DNA from: Paenibacillus lutimineralis | Lineage (GTDB): Bacteria > Bacillota > Bacilli > Paenibacillales > Paenibacillaceae | DNA length: 64,000 bases | Direction: 5' to 3' | Assembly: GCF_003991425.1 (NCBI RefSeq) | Contig: NZ_CP034346.1 | Location: 3,323,501 to 3,387,500, forward strand | In this document: positions 53,941 through 63,040 of the stretch, piece by piece | Layout of the letters: each line of letters begins with the position of its first letter | Numbering within the stretch: the stretch's first letter is position 1 | Position numbers and translations under genes: made by a program | Notes under the pieces: model-generated | Database searches by the model: none | What the model was told of the DNA's origin: nothing | The model's input: the letters and a program-made list of their open reading frames with translations, nothing else

Positions 53941-53956
53941 TGTTTACTAGTTAACA
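53941..53956 (-). promoter_or_regulatory. MarR-type operator, remnant copy
   Basis: TGTTTACTAGTTAACA, one mismatch from the perfect palindrome TGTTTACTAGTAAACA found at 57908-57923 and inside the longer palindrome at 58554-58579. It precedes the DHA2 remnant. Confidence 0.65.
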
Positions 53957-54196
53957 AAACATCCATTCGGACACATCAGCGGCAATTTCATTCCAAGCTT
54001 AGCCCGGAAGCACTGGAACGCCATGGGTGATCGGCTAGTGGTTTGTCATGGTCAACAATACCGCATAGCGCAACTTATATTTGTCTGGATCGGTAACCTG
54101 CTTGATCTTGCTCTTGTAAATACTTCTAGCTCTTCAAGGCAATAAACTCCCTATGGAATGTAATTGATCATTAAGGAAGGTAAGCTATATCCCTGG
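53957..54196. other. Intergenic, possible decayed coding sequence
   Basis: No intact gene. A minus-strand frame reads KIKQVTDPDKYKLRYAVLLT followed by stops, which looks like eroded coding sequence that I cannot assign. No terminator for sufB was recognised here. Confidence 0.35.
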
Positions 54197-55594
54197 CTAC
54201 CCTATACTGCCTTCCATCTCCAGCTTGATAAGCCTGTTCATTTCCACCGCATATTCCATGGGCAGCTCTTTCGTGAACGGCTCGATGAAACCCATCACGA
54301 TCATCTGGGTCGCTTCTTCTTCGGACAGGCCGCGGCTCATCAAGTAGAAGAGCTGGTCCTCGGATACCTTGGAAACGGTCGCTTCGTGTTCCAGCGTGAT
54401 ATTGTCGTTCATGATTTCGTTATAAGGTATCGTATCTGACGTGGATTCATTATCGAGAATAAGCGTGTCGCATTTGATGTTAGACTTGGCGCCAAAAGCT
54501 TTTCGTCCAAAAGAAGCCAGACCACGATACGTAACTTTACCACCGTGTTTGCTGATCGATTTTGATATGATGGTCGATGTCGTATCCGGAGCCAGATGAA
54601 TCATTTTGGCCCCAGCATCTTGATGCTGTCCTTTGCCAGCGACCGCAATCGAGAGCATGTTCCCCTTCGAACCGCGTCCTTTTAACACTACGGAAGGGTA
54701 TTTCATCGTCAGCCGCGAGCCAATATTGCCATCCACCCATTCCATAGTTGCGTTTTCTTCGGCTATCGCCCGCTTTGTCACCATGTTGTAAATATTGGGC
54801 GCCCAATTTTGAATAGTTGTATATCGCGCACGGGAATTTCGCTTACAGATGATCTCTACAACGGCACTATGAAGCGAGTTCGTGCTGTAAATCGGTGCCG
54901 TGCAGCCCTCTACATAATGGACAAAGCTATCCTCTTCCATAATAATGAGCGTTCTTTCGAATTGTCCCATGTTCTCCGAATTGATGCGGAAGTAAGCTTG
55001 CAAAGGGACCTCGCATTTTACCCCTTTCGGAACATAGACAAAGCTTCCTCCGGACCATACCGCGCTGTTCAGTGCGGCAAATTTGTTATCGCTCGGCGGA
55101 ATAATGGTGCCAAAATGTTGACGCAGCAGATCCGGATGCTCGCGCAGCGCTGTGTCGGTATCTGTGAATATAACCCCTTGTTCCTCCAGCTCTTTCTGGA
55201 TGCTGTGATAGACGACTTCGGATTCATACTGGGCCGACACCCCGGCAAGAAACTTCTGTTCCGCTTCCGGTATACCAAGCTTGTCAAAGGTTTGCTTAAT
55301 CTCGATCGGCACTTCCTCCCAAGTTTTGCCCTGCTTCTCGGAAGGCTTGACGTAATATTGGATATCATTGAAATCCAGGGCTCCCAAATCGCCACCCCAT
55401 GCAGGCACCGGCATACTTTGGAACACTTCCAGCGACTTTAGCCGAAAGTCGAGCATCCAGTCGGGTTCCCCCTTCATCTCCGAGATGGTGGCAACAATCT
55501 CACGAGTCAGTCCTTTGCCAGATTGGAACACCGCTTGATGCGCATCTTTGAAGCCGTACTGATATTCCCCCAGCTCCACCATTTCCTTGGCCAT
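54197..55594 (-). CDS. sufB: SufB Fe-S assembly scaffold subunit
   Basis: 465 aa, standard length. Conserved blocks: [59 protein letters not shown] (the conserved Cys), [39 protein letters not shown] and [20 protein letters not shown]. SufB forms the SufBC2D scaffold where Fe-S clusters are built. Last gene of the sufCDB operon, 15 bp after sufD. No sufS or sufU accompanies it, unlike the common sufCDSUB operon, so sulfur must come from elsewhere. Confidence 0.95.
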   Translation of the reverse strand: MAKEMVELGEYQYGFKDAHQAVFQSGKGLTREIVATISEMKGEPDWMLDFRLKSLEVFQSMPVPAWGGDLGALDFNDIQYYVKPSEKQGKTWEEVPIEIKQTFDKLGIPEAEQKFLAGVSAQYESEVVYHSIQKELEEQGVIFTDTDTALREHPDLLRQHFGTIIPPSDNKFAALNSAVWSGGSFVYVPKGVKCEVPLQAYFRINSENMGQFERTLIIMEEDSFVHYVEGCTAPIYSTNSLHSAVVEIICKRNSRARYTTIQNWAPNIYNMVTKRAIAEENATMEWVDGNIGSRLTMKYPSVVLKGRGSKGNMLSIAVAGKGQHQDAGAKMIHLAPDTTSTIISKSISKHGGKVTYRGLASFGRKAFGAKSNIKCDTLILDNESTSDTIPYNEIMNDNITLEHEATVSKVSEDQLFYLMSRGLSEEEATQMIVMGFIEPFTKELPMEYAVEMNRLIKLEMEGSIG

Positions 55595-55609
55595 ATGTTG
55601 TCATCCTCC

Positions 55610-56926
55610 TTATTCAGATATGCTTGCTTGATCCAATTCCTTGATTTGTCCCAACTTCTGCTCCACGAGCGCTTGCAGCTGAGTGGCTACACCCTCCAGC
55701 GGTACTTCGGCCACGACGGGAGCAAGGAACCCATACACGATTAGCTGCTCGGCCTCTACTCGGCTAATTCCTCTGGACATCAAATAATACAGCTGTTCCG
55801 GATTAACTTGCCCGACGCTGGCAGCATGTCCGGCTTTCACATCGTCTTCATCAATCAACAGGATCGGATTGGCGTCGCCGCGCGCCTCGGGATGCAGCAT
55901 CAATATTTTTTCTGTCTGCTGACCGTTCGCGCCTGTTGCCCCCTTCTCAATTTTGGTGATTCCATTCAATATAGCGGTTGACTGCTCTCTCATCACCGCT
56001 CTGATTACCATATCGCTTGGCGAATTCTTGCCGATATGGACCGTCCGGGCTGTGATATTCATCGTCTGACGACCGGATCCCACCAAGATTGACTTTATAT
56101 CCGAACCGGCCCCTTCGCCTTTGAGGACAGATACCGTATCGCTCATCGTCTTGCCCCAATTCATTTCGCCAATCAACCAGTTGACTTGTCCGTCGTGTTC
56201 AACGATGGCGCGCCGATAAGTCAGGTCGATCAAGTCTCTTTCCAGTTGATGCAATGACACGACATTGACCTTTGCCCCTTCGCCTACGAATACTTCCATA
56301 ACGGCTTGATTCACCGCCACAATCTTATTTAAGGAGGACATGGTATTCTCCACCAGTGTTACGGAGCTGCGCTTCTCGGCTACCACCAATACATGCGGCA
56401 TAAAGAGCGTATCGGATTCGTCTACAAAAAATAGCGTCTGCAGCGGGGCCTCCACATGAACCCCCTCAGGGATGTAAATAAAAGCTCCGCCTCTCCAGTG
56501 CGCGGCATGCTGCGCGGTAAGCAGATTCTCTTCAGTCTCGACTGCTTGCATCAAATAGGGCTTTACAAGTTCCGGATATTGACGTGCCGCTGTTTCCAAA
56601 TCGGTTAAAATAACGCCTTGCTCCCGCAGCCCTTCCGTCAGGTGCTTGATTAATGGGCCCGAATTCCGCTGTACCAGCACATTGTCAGAGTACACCCATT
56701 TCCTGATGGATTCCGGTAATTCATCGAGAGACATCACTAACTCTGGCTTACGGTAAATGCCTTGCTGAGGTATAGGCCAGCGCTGCAGATTCGTCTTTTC
56801 CAGCTTGGGCAACTGCAGGGTACTAACGGCATCCAAGCCTCTCTTCCTCAACATAGTCAGCCAATCCGGTTCCGCTTCATATTGAAGTTGCCCTGATACC
56901 CGGTTCTCTGCACTGTTCATTGTCAT
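55610..56926 (-). CDS. sufD: SufD Fe-S assembly subunit
   Basis: About 438 aa from an ATG 7 nt after GGGAGAG; a longer in-frame start inside sufC is not needed. SufD features: FIYIPEGVHVEAPLQTLFFV, LPHV-like FMPHVLVVAEKRSSVTLVEN, MNITARTVHIGKNSPSDMVIR, and HAASVGQVNPEQLYYLMSRGISRVEAEQLIVYGFLAPVV. It is the partner of SufB in the scaffold. Lies between sufC and sufB in one operon. Confidence 0.93.
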   Translation of the reverse strand: MTMNSAENRVSGQLQYEAEPDWLTMLRKRGLDAVSTLQLPKLEKTNLQRWPIPQQGIYRKPELVMSLDELPESIRKWVYSDNVLVQRNSGPLIKHLTEGLREQGVILTDLETAARQYPELVKPYLMQAVETEENLLTAQHAAHWRGGAFIYIPEGVHVEAPLQTLFFVDESDTLFMPHVLVVAEKRSSVTLVENTMSSLNKIVAVNQAVMEVFVGEGAKVNVVSLHQLERDLIDLTYRRAIVEHDGQVNWLIGEMNWGKTMSDTVSVLKGEGAGSDIKSILVGSGRQTMNITARTVHIGKNSPSDMVIRAVMREQSTAILNGITKIEKGATGANGQQTEKILMLHPEARGDANPILLIDEDDVKAGHAASVGQVNPEQLYYLMSRGISRVEAEQLIVYGFLAPVVAEVPLEGVATQLQALVEQKLGQIKELDQASISE

Positions 56927-56943
56927 GTTACGACTCTCCCCTT

Positions 56944-57771
56944 TCAGATACGCGGTGACTTGGTTTGCATCGGAATTTGAAATGACTCTTCTTCGTCCGG
57001 AGCAACAGCTTCCTCTGTAATACCCAGCTCTTCTTTGATCCACTCATATCCGTCTGCTTCTAACCGTTCCGCTAATTCCGGCCCCCCAGACTTTACGATG
57101 GTTCCTTGCATCATCACATGTACGAAGTCCGGCTTGATATAATTAAGCAGTCGCTGATAATGGGTAATAATTAAAAATCCGCGGTCTGCACTGCGCAAAG
57201 CGTTAACCCCTTCAGCAACGATGCGCAGCGCATCAATATCCAGACCGGAGTCAATTTCATCCAATATGACCAAAGACGGCTCGAGCATCATCATTTGCAA
57301 AATTTCATTTCGCTTTTTCTCCCCTCCGGAAAAGCCCTCGTTCAAGTAACGATGCATAAATTCCGGGTTCATCTCCAACGTCTGCATGCTTGCTTCCATC
57401 ATCCGCACGAATTTGATCAACGAAAGCTCTTGGCCTTCTTCACGCCTTGCATTGATCGCACTGCGCATGAAATCGGAATTCGTGACCCCGGTGATCTCAC
57501 TCGGATATTGCATAGCCAGGAACAATCCTGCCCGAGCCCTTTCATCCACTTCCATCTCCAGCAAATCTTCTCCGTTCAGTGTAACAATCCCCTCTGTCAC
57601 TTCGTACTTGGGGTGCCCCATCAAAGCTGAGGCCAATGTACTCTTCCCTGTTCCATTTGGTCCCATCACGACATGAATTTCTCCGCCATTTACTTCAAGG
57701 TTCAGACCTTTCAGGATCTCTTTGCCTTCTACTGCCGCCTTCAATTGTTCAATCCGCAGGCTCACTGTCAT
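56944..57771 (-). CDS. sufC: SufC Fe-S assembly ATPase
   Basis: About 275 aa ABC-type ATPase: Walker A GPNGTGKST, SufC-specific FSGGEKKRNEILQ, Walker B VILDEIDSGLDIDALR, and LIITHYQRLLNYIKPDFVHVM. The C-terminus runs about 20 residues past the usual end with an acidic tail (VAPDEEESFQIP). The start at 57771 has AAGGAG at acceptable distance. First gene of the operon; upstream lie a Fur-box-like site and the MarR palindrome. Confidence 0.94.
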   Translation of the reverse strand: MTVSLRIEQLKAAVEGKEILKGLNLEVNGGEIHVVMGPNGTGKSTLASALMGHPKYEVTEGIVTLNGEDLLEMEVDERARAGLFLAMQYPSEITGVTNSDFMRSAINARREEGQELSLIKFVRMMEASMQTLEMNPEFMHRYLNEGFSGGEKKRNEILQMMMLEPSLVILDEIDSGLDIDALRIVAEGVNALRSADRGFLIITHYQRLLNYIKPDFVHVMMQGTIVKSGGPELAERLEADGYEWIKEELGITEEAVAPDEEESFQIPMQTKSPRI

Positions 57772-57907
57772 TTCATCGCCACTCCTTTTCATATGCGTAG
57801 TTCAACTCATATTCCTACAAAACTGCTGACCAGATACATATCCATTTGATCTTATGCTCATAATTTTTAGGCTTCCGTTACCATACCTCCCCAGAGCATC
57901 GGTATTT

Positions 57908-57923
57908 TGTTTACTAGTAAACA
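57908..57923. promoter_or_regulatory. MarR-type operator between sufC and marR
   Basis: TGTTTACTAGTAAACA, a perfect 16-bp palindrome in the divergent region between the suf operon and the marR gene. The same sequence recurs before the nitroreductase gene and, with one change, before the DHA2 remnant. Confidence 0.75.
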
Positions 57924-57931
57924 TAATATGT

Positions 57932-57950
57932 GATAATGATTCTCATTGTC
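57932..57950. promoter_or_regulatory. Fur box
   Basis: GATAATGATTCTCATTGTC matches the classical 19-bp Fur box (GATAATGATAATCATTATC) at 16 of 19 positions. It lies 160 bp upstream of sufC, beside the MarR palindrome. Iron-responsive control of the suf operon and/or marR is inferred. Confidence 0.7.
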
Positions 57951-58031
57951 AATGATCATTTGAGAAAACCCTTGGTTGCGGCACTTGCTGAATCTAATAA
58001 ATTATGATATTTTACTTTCCAAGTTAACAAT

Positions 58032-58535
58032 ATGGAGTGTGATTCCGGATCAATGGATTATCCTGACAGCATCAAAGCGTTAATTTATGAACAGTTGCTT
58101 CACTTCTCTCATTTGCATGAACAACGAATGGAGCTGGAACTTAAAGAGATCAAAAATATGGTGCAGCTCCGTCAATTGAAAAGCATCCCTGGTAATCTAT
58201 CGACCATCCATGTGCTGGATTGCATCGGCCGTTATGAACCGATTAACCATTCCGCGATTGCAGAAAAATTAAAATTGTCCAAGGCGAGCATTACCAAGAT
58301 CAGTAAGAAGCTGCTTGAGCTTGACCTCATTCGCCGGACCCAGCTGAACGACAATCGTAAAGAGGTGTATTTTCGTCTAACGCTCCATGGGAAGCAGATG
58401 TACGATTTGCATCGGGATTTGCACGAAGAGGAGGAACAGCGCTTTATGCGATTTTTGGACGATTACTCCGGAAGCGAGCTGCAGACGATTTTCAAGTTTT
58501 TCCAAGGGATGTCCCGGTATATAGACGAGAGATAA
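58032..58535 (+). CDS. MarR family regulator
   Basis: 167 aa (or 160 from an ATG at 58053; both starts have weak ribosome sites). The winged helix is clear: PINHSAIAEKLKLSKASITKISKKLLELDLIRRTQLNDNRKEVYFRLTLHG. It stands between two genes or operons whose promoters carry the same palindrome, so it is the likely protein that binds TGTTTACTAGTAAACA and controls sufCDB, the fused nitroreductase and itself. Inducer unknown. Confidence 0.85.
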   Translation: MECDSGSMDYPDSIKALIYEQLLHFSHLHEQRMELELKEIKNMVQLRQLKSIPGNLSTIHVLDCIGRYEPINHSAIAEKLKLSKASITKISKKLLELDLIRRTQLNDNRKEVYFRLTLHGKQMYDLHRDLHEEEEQRFMRFLDDYSGSELQTIFKFFQGMSRYIDER

Positions 58536-58553
58536 GTAGTAATTTTTTTTAAA

Positions 58554-58579
58554 ATTTTTGTTTACTAGTAAACAAAAAT
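58554..58579. promoter_or_regulatory. MarR-type operator ahead of the nitroreductase
   Basis: A perfect 26-bp palindrome centred on ACTAGT, containing TGTTTACTAGTAAACA plus flanking T5/A5 arms. It lies between marR and the nitroreductase gene, where a bound repressor would block transcription of the latter. Confidence 0.75.
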
Positions 58580-58596
58580 AGCAAGGAGGAATCATA

Positions 58597-59628
58597 TTGA
58601 ATTTTTCCCAAACGATCAAAGAACGCAGAACCATCCGGAGATTCAGCACAACACCGGTAGCGCCAGAACTGGTCGGATCCTTGATAAATGATGCGGCCTG
58701 CCTCTACAAAGCTGAAGGTGCGCCGCGCTGGCGCTGTCTTATCGCGAACACGCCTGAGTCGCGTCATAGGTTGGTGGACAGCATGATGACCAAGATGAAG
58801 GAAAGCCGATTCGGCAAGCTCATTCCCGCTAAAATGATCGATTTCTTCGTCAAACGAATAACGGATATCCCTGCTCACCTGATCTTCATTGCGGAGTCCG
58901 CCTCCGATCAGCGGCAGAGCGACGAAAATTACGCTGCAGTCTGTAGTGTGATGCAAAATTTTCAGCTGCTTGGCTGGGATCGCGGGTTGGGCGCGCTATG
59001 GGACACGGACCCTATGTTTCATAGCGAGGCGTTTCTAACAGAAATCGGTTTGCAGGCAGGTGAAAGGTTTGCTGGAATTTTGCATGTAGGGTATTTCGAT
59101 AAAGCGCCGAGAGCCCGAAGAAGAACGCCGGCGGAGCAGAAATGGACCGCAATTGGCGGAGGCGGGCAAGCGGATGGTCTTCCGTCGGATCGTGTACGGA
59201 TTTCGGCGCAGAGCATTCTTGAAGTGCTGAATGACGCCGTCTGGGCACCGAACGATGGACTAAGGGAGCCATGGCGCTTTATCCATGTGACGGGCAACGA
59301 AGCAGTCGCAAAACTCTCGGATTCGTCTGGAGATGCATCGTCAGCTTTTCTCCTTATTGTGGCAAAGCAAGAAGCCGATCCCCACAAGCAGGAGGAGGAT
59401 TACGCGGCGGTATGCTGTTTGATCCAGAACGTTCAACTGTTGGTTAAATCCAGATCATGGTACTCGCGCCGATCGATACCGGATTGGATTTATGACCCGG
59501 ATCAGTGTGAGCCGTTTGGCATTCAGTCGGGCGAGCGGATCGTAGCACTGCTGGAATTCGGAGAAAACGATCGACCGTCGGATTCGCACTCCTCCCCTCC
59601 CCCATTCCTTAACATCACGCATCTATGA
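58597..59628 (+). CDS. Tandem-fused nitroreductase-family protein
   Basis: 343 aa. Residues ~1-185 form a nitroreductase domain (IKERRTIRRFSTTPVAPELV with the Arg-Arg FMN contacts, AAVCSVMQNFQLLGWDRGLGALW, GERFAGILHVGYFD). Residues ~200-330 repeat the pattern (ILEVLNDAVWAPNDGLREPWRF, AAVCCLIQNVQLLVKSRSWYSR, GERIVALLEFGEND) but shortened. Normal family members are about 200 aa and dimerise; this looks like an intramolecular pair with a degenerate second half. AAGGAGG precedes the ATG. Probable role: FMN-dependent reduction of nitro compounds or quinones under MarR control. Confidence 0.8.
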   Translation: MNFSQTIKERRTIRRFSTTPVAPELVGSLINDAACLYKAEGAPRWRCLIANTPESRHRLVDSMMTKMKESRFGKLIPAKMIDFFVKRITDIPAHLIFIAESASDQRQSDENYAAVCSVMQNFQLLGWDRGLGALWDTDPMFHSEAFLTEIGLQAGERFAGILHVGYFDKAPRARRRTPAEQKWTAIGGGGQADGLPSDRVRISAQSILEVLNDAVWAPNDGLREPWRFIHVTGNEAVAKLSDSSGDASSAFLLIVAKQEADPHKQEEDYAAVCCLIQNVQLLVKSRSWYSRRSIPDWIYDPDQCEPFGIQSGERIVALLEFGENDRPSDSHSSPPPFLNITHL

Positions 59629-59647
59629 AGATATAAGAAAGAAAAAA

Positions 59648-59680
59648 CAGTCTACCCTTGCTGAAGGGTGGACTGCTTGT
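59648..59680. terminator. Terminator between convergent genes
   Basis: CAGTCTACCCTT (59648-59659) pairs with AAGGGTGGACTG (59664-59675), one wobble, between the nitroreductase and the GH2 gene; A/T-rich flanks on both sides. Confidence 0.7.
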
Positions 59681-59716
59681 CGTTATCCTACTAATCCTGC
59701 ATTCTCTTTAGCTACT

Positions 59717-61495
59717 CTATCCCAAATTAATCTCTCGGATCTTTTCCAGCGCCACTTTCGGTTTTCGATCTTCGGTAAGCAGGCCGTTCACCTCATGCTG
59801 CACGTCTGTAATCTGCGTATAACAGTAGCCGGAAATAAACGGGATTGCTTTAATCGCTCTTGTTATGCTGCCGAATCGCTCGAGGAAAGCTTCCTCACTA
59901 TCAACCTGATTGCCGTAACCCCAGCCATGCTCGCTCCTGAAAGCAATCCCTCCAAACTCGCTGATCATAATCGGTTGGCCTCTATAACTGTAGCCTTGGG
60001 CGAACGCAAATTTCCACTCGTTGTACGTACCGCTGCTGCCCGTAATCGAGTCTTTATCTTTGTAGGTTTCATACAAATCTTCGCCTCGTTCCACGTAATC
60101 ATGAAGAGTCAAAATATCAGAAATAGTGTGCTCCCATCCATCATTGGTGATGACTGGACGATAAGGATCGATAGATTTGGTCAAATAATAAATGCCTTCC
60201 GTAAATTTTTGCTGCCGGTCGTCATGGATAATATTCTGAATGCCCCAGGATTCGTTAAAAGGCACCCAGGTAATAATGCAGGGATGATTGTACTGCTGCT
60301 GCACAACCTCAATCCATTCCTTGGTAAAACGCTCCACAGCCTCATCGTTATATTCAAAAGCAGCCGCCATTTCGGACCAGACCAACATGCCTTTGACATC
60401 ACACCAGTACAGGAACCTAGCGTCTTCGATTTTCATGTGCTTGCGCAAACCATTGTAGCCCATCTGGGTGATCGCCTCGATATCTTCGATTAGTGCTTCT
60501 TCGGACGGAGGTGTCAGATGACTTTCGGTCCAGTAGCCCTGATCCAGAATCAATCTTTGGTAAAGGGGAATATTATTCAGCAGGATTTGGCCATCTCTGA
60601 TCGAGATTTTGCGCATGCCAAAATAGGAGCCCACCCGGTCGATCTCTTGTTCTCCTTCATACAGCACAAACTCCACATCAAATAGATTTGGATGGTCCGG
60701 AGACCACAGGTTTTGCAGCCAAGGTCCGTTGATGCCGCTCATCATGCCGGTTTCCGCCATGAGCCAGGCGCTGTCCACCGAAAGGCTCAGCTTTCTTACT
60801 GTTTCCCCTTTAAATGTAATTTCGGTCTCCAGCCGCAGATCATTTTTGTTCTTCGTACCGTTAAAGCGGAAGTCAAACCGAATCTTTTGGCCGTCAATGT
60901 CCGGCGTCATTTTCACCATATCCAAGCGGGTTTCATGGACATGCTCGAGCCAGACGCTTTTCCAAATACCTGTTGTCTGCACATAAAACGAATCATGATT
61001 TCGCCCGGCCCAGCGCTGCTTGCCCCGAGGCTGCAGACAGCTATCGCTGTCTTCTACTTTTAGCACAATTTCATTTTCGGCGTCTTGACCCAGCTGGTCG
61101 GTAATATCCAAGGAAAATCGAGCATATGCCCCTTCATGCTCCCCCGTAAAACTACCGTTCACCCAACAGGTGGCTTTATAATCCACGCCTTCGAAATGCA
61201 GGATTGTCCGTTTCCCTTCTGCCGCAGGGGAAAGTGTCAGTTTTCTGCGATACCAGATCTGCGCATGGAACTTCTCCTCACCGATCCCGCTCGCCCGGGT
61301 CTCATAGGTAAATGGAACGTTTATTTTTAGTGCGGCCGGAAAATGGTCCATCCAACGTTCGGCAACACCAACTTCGTCATCATCGAAACTGAAATCCCAC
61401 TCCCCGTTCAGATCCACCCACTTACTCCTTACAAATTGGGGTCTTGGATAGTTTTTTATATAAAATTTCGTAGCTGTTGTGGACATCTTAGGCAC
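59717..61495 (-). CDS. GH2 family glycosidase
   Basis: 592 aa. Sugar-binding jelly roll (GEWDFSFDDDEVGVAERW, FEGVDYKATCWVNGSFTGEHEGAYARFSLDIT), immunoglobulin-like domain, then a TIM barrel with the acid/base in WVPFNESWGI (Asn-Glu) and the nucleophile in QPIMISEFGG. This is the GH2 beta-galactosidase/beta-glucuronidase/beta-mannosidase layout without signal peptide, so it acts on small imported oligosaccharides. It is divergent from an AraC regulator, its presumed activator. Specificity cannot be read. Confidence 0.9.
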   Translation of the reverse strand: MPKMSTTATKFYIKNYPRPQFVRSKWVDLNGEWDFSFDDDEVGVAERWMDHFPAALKINVPFTYETRASGIGEEKFHAQIWYRRKLTLSPAAEGKRTILHFEGVDYKATCWVNGSFTGEHEGAYARFSLDITDQLGQDAENEIVLKVEDSDSCLQPRGKQRWAGRNHDSFYVQTTGIWKSVWLEHVHETRLDMVKMTPDIDGQKIRFDFRFNGTKNKNDLRLETEITFKGETVRKLSLSVDSAWLMAETGMMSGINGPWLQNLWSPDHPNLFDVEFVLYEGEQEIDRVGSYFGMRKISIRDGQILLNNIPLYQRLILDQGYWTESHLTPPSEEALIEDIEAITQMGYNGLRKHMKIEDARFLYWCDVKGMLVWSEMAAAFEYNDEAVERFTKEWIEVVQQQYNHPCIITWVPFNESWGIQNIIHDDRQQKFTEGIYYLTKSIDPYRPVITNDGWEHTISDILTLHDYVERGEDLYETYKDKDSITGSSGTYNEWKFAFAQGYSYRGQPIMISEFGGIAFRSEHGWGYGNQVDSEEAFLERFGSITRAIKAIPFISGYCYTQITDVQHEVNGLLTEDRKPKVALEKIREINLG

Positions 61496-61621
61496 CTATC
61501 CTCTCTAATCACTGAAGTATACTCTGTATTTCTTATCACAGATTACTATCTTGTTTAGAGAAAGAAAATAACTTATCCTATCTAATAACTGATCTATTAT
61601 CCTTTTGAGGAGTGAACTTCA

Positions 61622-62419
61622 TTGATACATCTGAAGCGATGCGGTTATCATGTGATTCATCCAGAAGGCTTTACGGTCGATCGCCCGGAAGGCTCCGGGG
61701 ATTACGTTTTTTTATTCTTCCGGAGCAAAATGGAGCTTAGGGTGCAATCGCAGACTGTGTTTGTTGAACCTAATACCTTTATTATTTTTAACAAAAACAG
61801 CCCGTATTTCTACCGGGATGCCGAACAGCCTCTGGTCCATGACTGGTTCCATTTTGAAATGGAGGCCGCCGATGCTTTTTTTGATCGGCTGAATCTCCCT
61901 CTAGATACCTTAATCAAAGCATACGACCCCTTCTATATTTCCAGAAAAGTGAATGAGATTCATTGGGAGAATCTGCAGAACGGAACCTTCCGAAATGAGA
62001 TCATCGATTATACCATTCGTTGCCTGTTCATGAAACTTAGCGATATACGAAATCATCTGGAGCCACATCATCAGATCAGCAAATACTATGATCAGTTCCT
62101 AAACCTGAGAAATGAAGTTTTCAGTTCCCCATCTACTTGGTACACTGTCGAGTTCTTGGCGGATAAGATGAATATGAGTCGGTCTTATTTTCAGCATATG
62201 TACAAACAAATCTTTGGCATATCGGTAATTAACGATATCATCCTTAACAGACTAGGATATGCCTCCTATTTACTAAAGAACACATCGTATACGATCAGCC
62301 ATATTTCTGGAATCTGCGGTTATGAGAATGATGTACATTTTATGCGGCAATTCAAAAAGTTCGTAGGACTAACTCCAAGTGAATACAGAGGAAGATCTGA
62401 TGTTGCCGAGTTGCCGTAA
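61622..62419 (+). CDS. AraC family regulator of the glycosidase
   Basis: 265 aa from a TTG start with GAGGAG 9 nt upstream. The N-terminal cupin-like sugar-sensing domain (~1-150) contains VFVEPNTFIIFNKNSPYFYRD and HDWFHFEM. The C-terminal double helix-turn-helix reads TVEFLADKMNMSRSYFQHMYKQIFG and YTISHISGICGYENDVHFMRQFKKFVGLTPSEYR. Divergent from the GH2 gene, so activation by the sugar substrate is the natural model. Confidence 0.88.
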   Translation: MIHLKRCGYHVIHPEGFTVDRPEGSGDYVFLFFRSKMELRVQSQTVFVEPNTFIIFNKNSPYFYRDAEQPLVHDWFHFEMEAADAFFDRLNLPLDTLIKAYDPFYISRKVNEIHWENLQNGTFRNEIIDYTIRCLFMKLSDIRNHLEPHHQISKYYDQFLNLRNEVFSSPSTWYTVEFLADKMNMSRSYFQHMYKQIFGISVINDIILNRLGYASYLLKNTSYTISHISGICGYENDVHFMRQFKKFVGLTPSEYRGRSDVAELP

Positions 62420-62445
62420 ACTGCAAAATATATTTTGGTACTGAG

Positions 62446-62857
62446 TTGAGTGGCTCGGTCGAAAAGGAAACCCCTCCTATTTTAAAAAGCGCTCTTCTTT
62501 CCACAGGAGGCGTATTGACTGTATTTATCGTGTTTCCGCCAACGTTTTTATTTGATTGGGATGTATTTATGGGGATCATTCCTTATGGATTAGCACTGGG
62601 CATATTCGGCGGCGTTCTTCCCCCCTCTGTACTCGATTGGAATGCCGCATGTCGGTTCCGGATTGGGAACCATTCTTACATCATCCGAATTGCCGGTAGT
62701 CATTACCATGTCCTCTTTAGTGCTGGGGGAAGCCATAAGCTGGTCTCAGTGGATTGGGGTGATCATTATTCTGGGCGGGATTATTAACAGCAACTTTCGA
62801 TTTGATATTTGGAACAAAAAATCTTTAGTTAAAGCAGACAACCATTATTTAAGATAA
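62446..62857 (+). pseudogene. EamA transporter, C-terminal half with frameshift
   Basis: Two frames join into the last ~135 residues of an EamA/DMT permease (GIIPYGLALGIFGGVLPP, then GSGLGTILTSSELPVVITMSSLVLGEAISW, GVIIILGGIINSN). The break falls at a C6 run near 62620, where C5 would restore the frame. The N-terminal half is absent. No start codon with ribosome site at the beginning. A dead fragment; the intact EamA gene at 6689 is only a distant relative. Confidence 0.8.
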
Positions 62858-62931
62858 AATCAATATCAACACTTTACGGCCAGGACGCAGATGTCGATAG
62901 TAGATATTTCATGTGATAGATAAAACCAAAA

Positions 62932-62974
62932 AGGTTGCCTCAAAAGTCTTAATGAATGACTTTTTGGGCAACCT
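62932..62974. terminator. Hairpin terminator
   Basis: AGGTTGCC (62932-62939) pairs with GGCAACCT (62967-62974), with an inner AAAAGTC/GACTTTT stem. It lies between the EamA pseudogene and the convergent GNAT gene. Confidence 0.7.
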
Positions 62975-63040
62975 CTTCCTTATTCCCTGATTGATTATTT
63001 ATGGTTTTGGCGTACCGTAATCACATTGAAATTATCATCA

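Noticed and set aside
54809..55441. 210-aa plus-strand ORF
   Set aside because: Entirely antisense to sufB, whose protein is well conserved; no ribosome site and no family resemblance.
59795..60493. 232-aa plus-strand ORF
   Set aside because: Antisense shadow of the GH2 glycosidase; composition follows the codons of the opposite strand.
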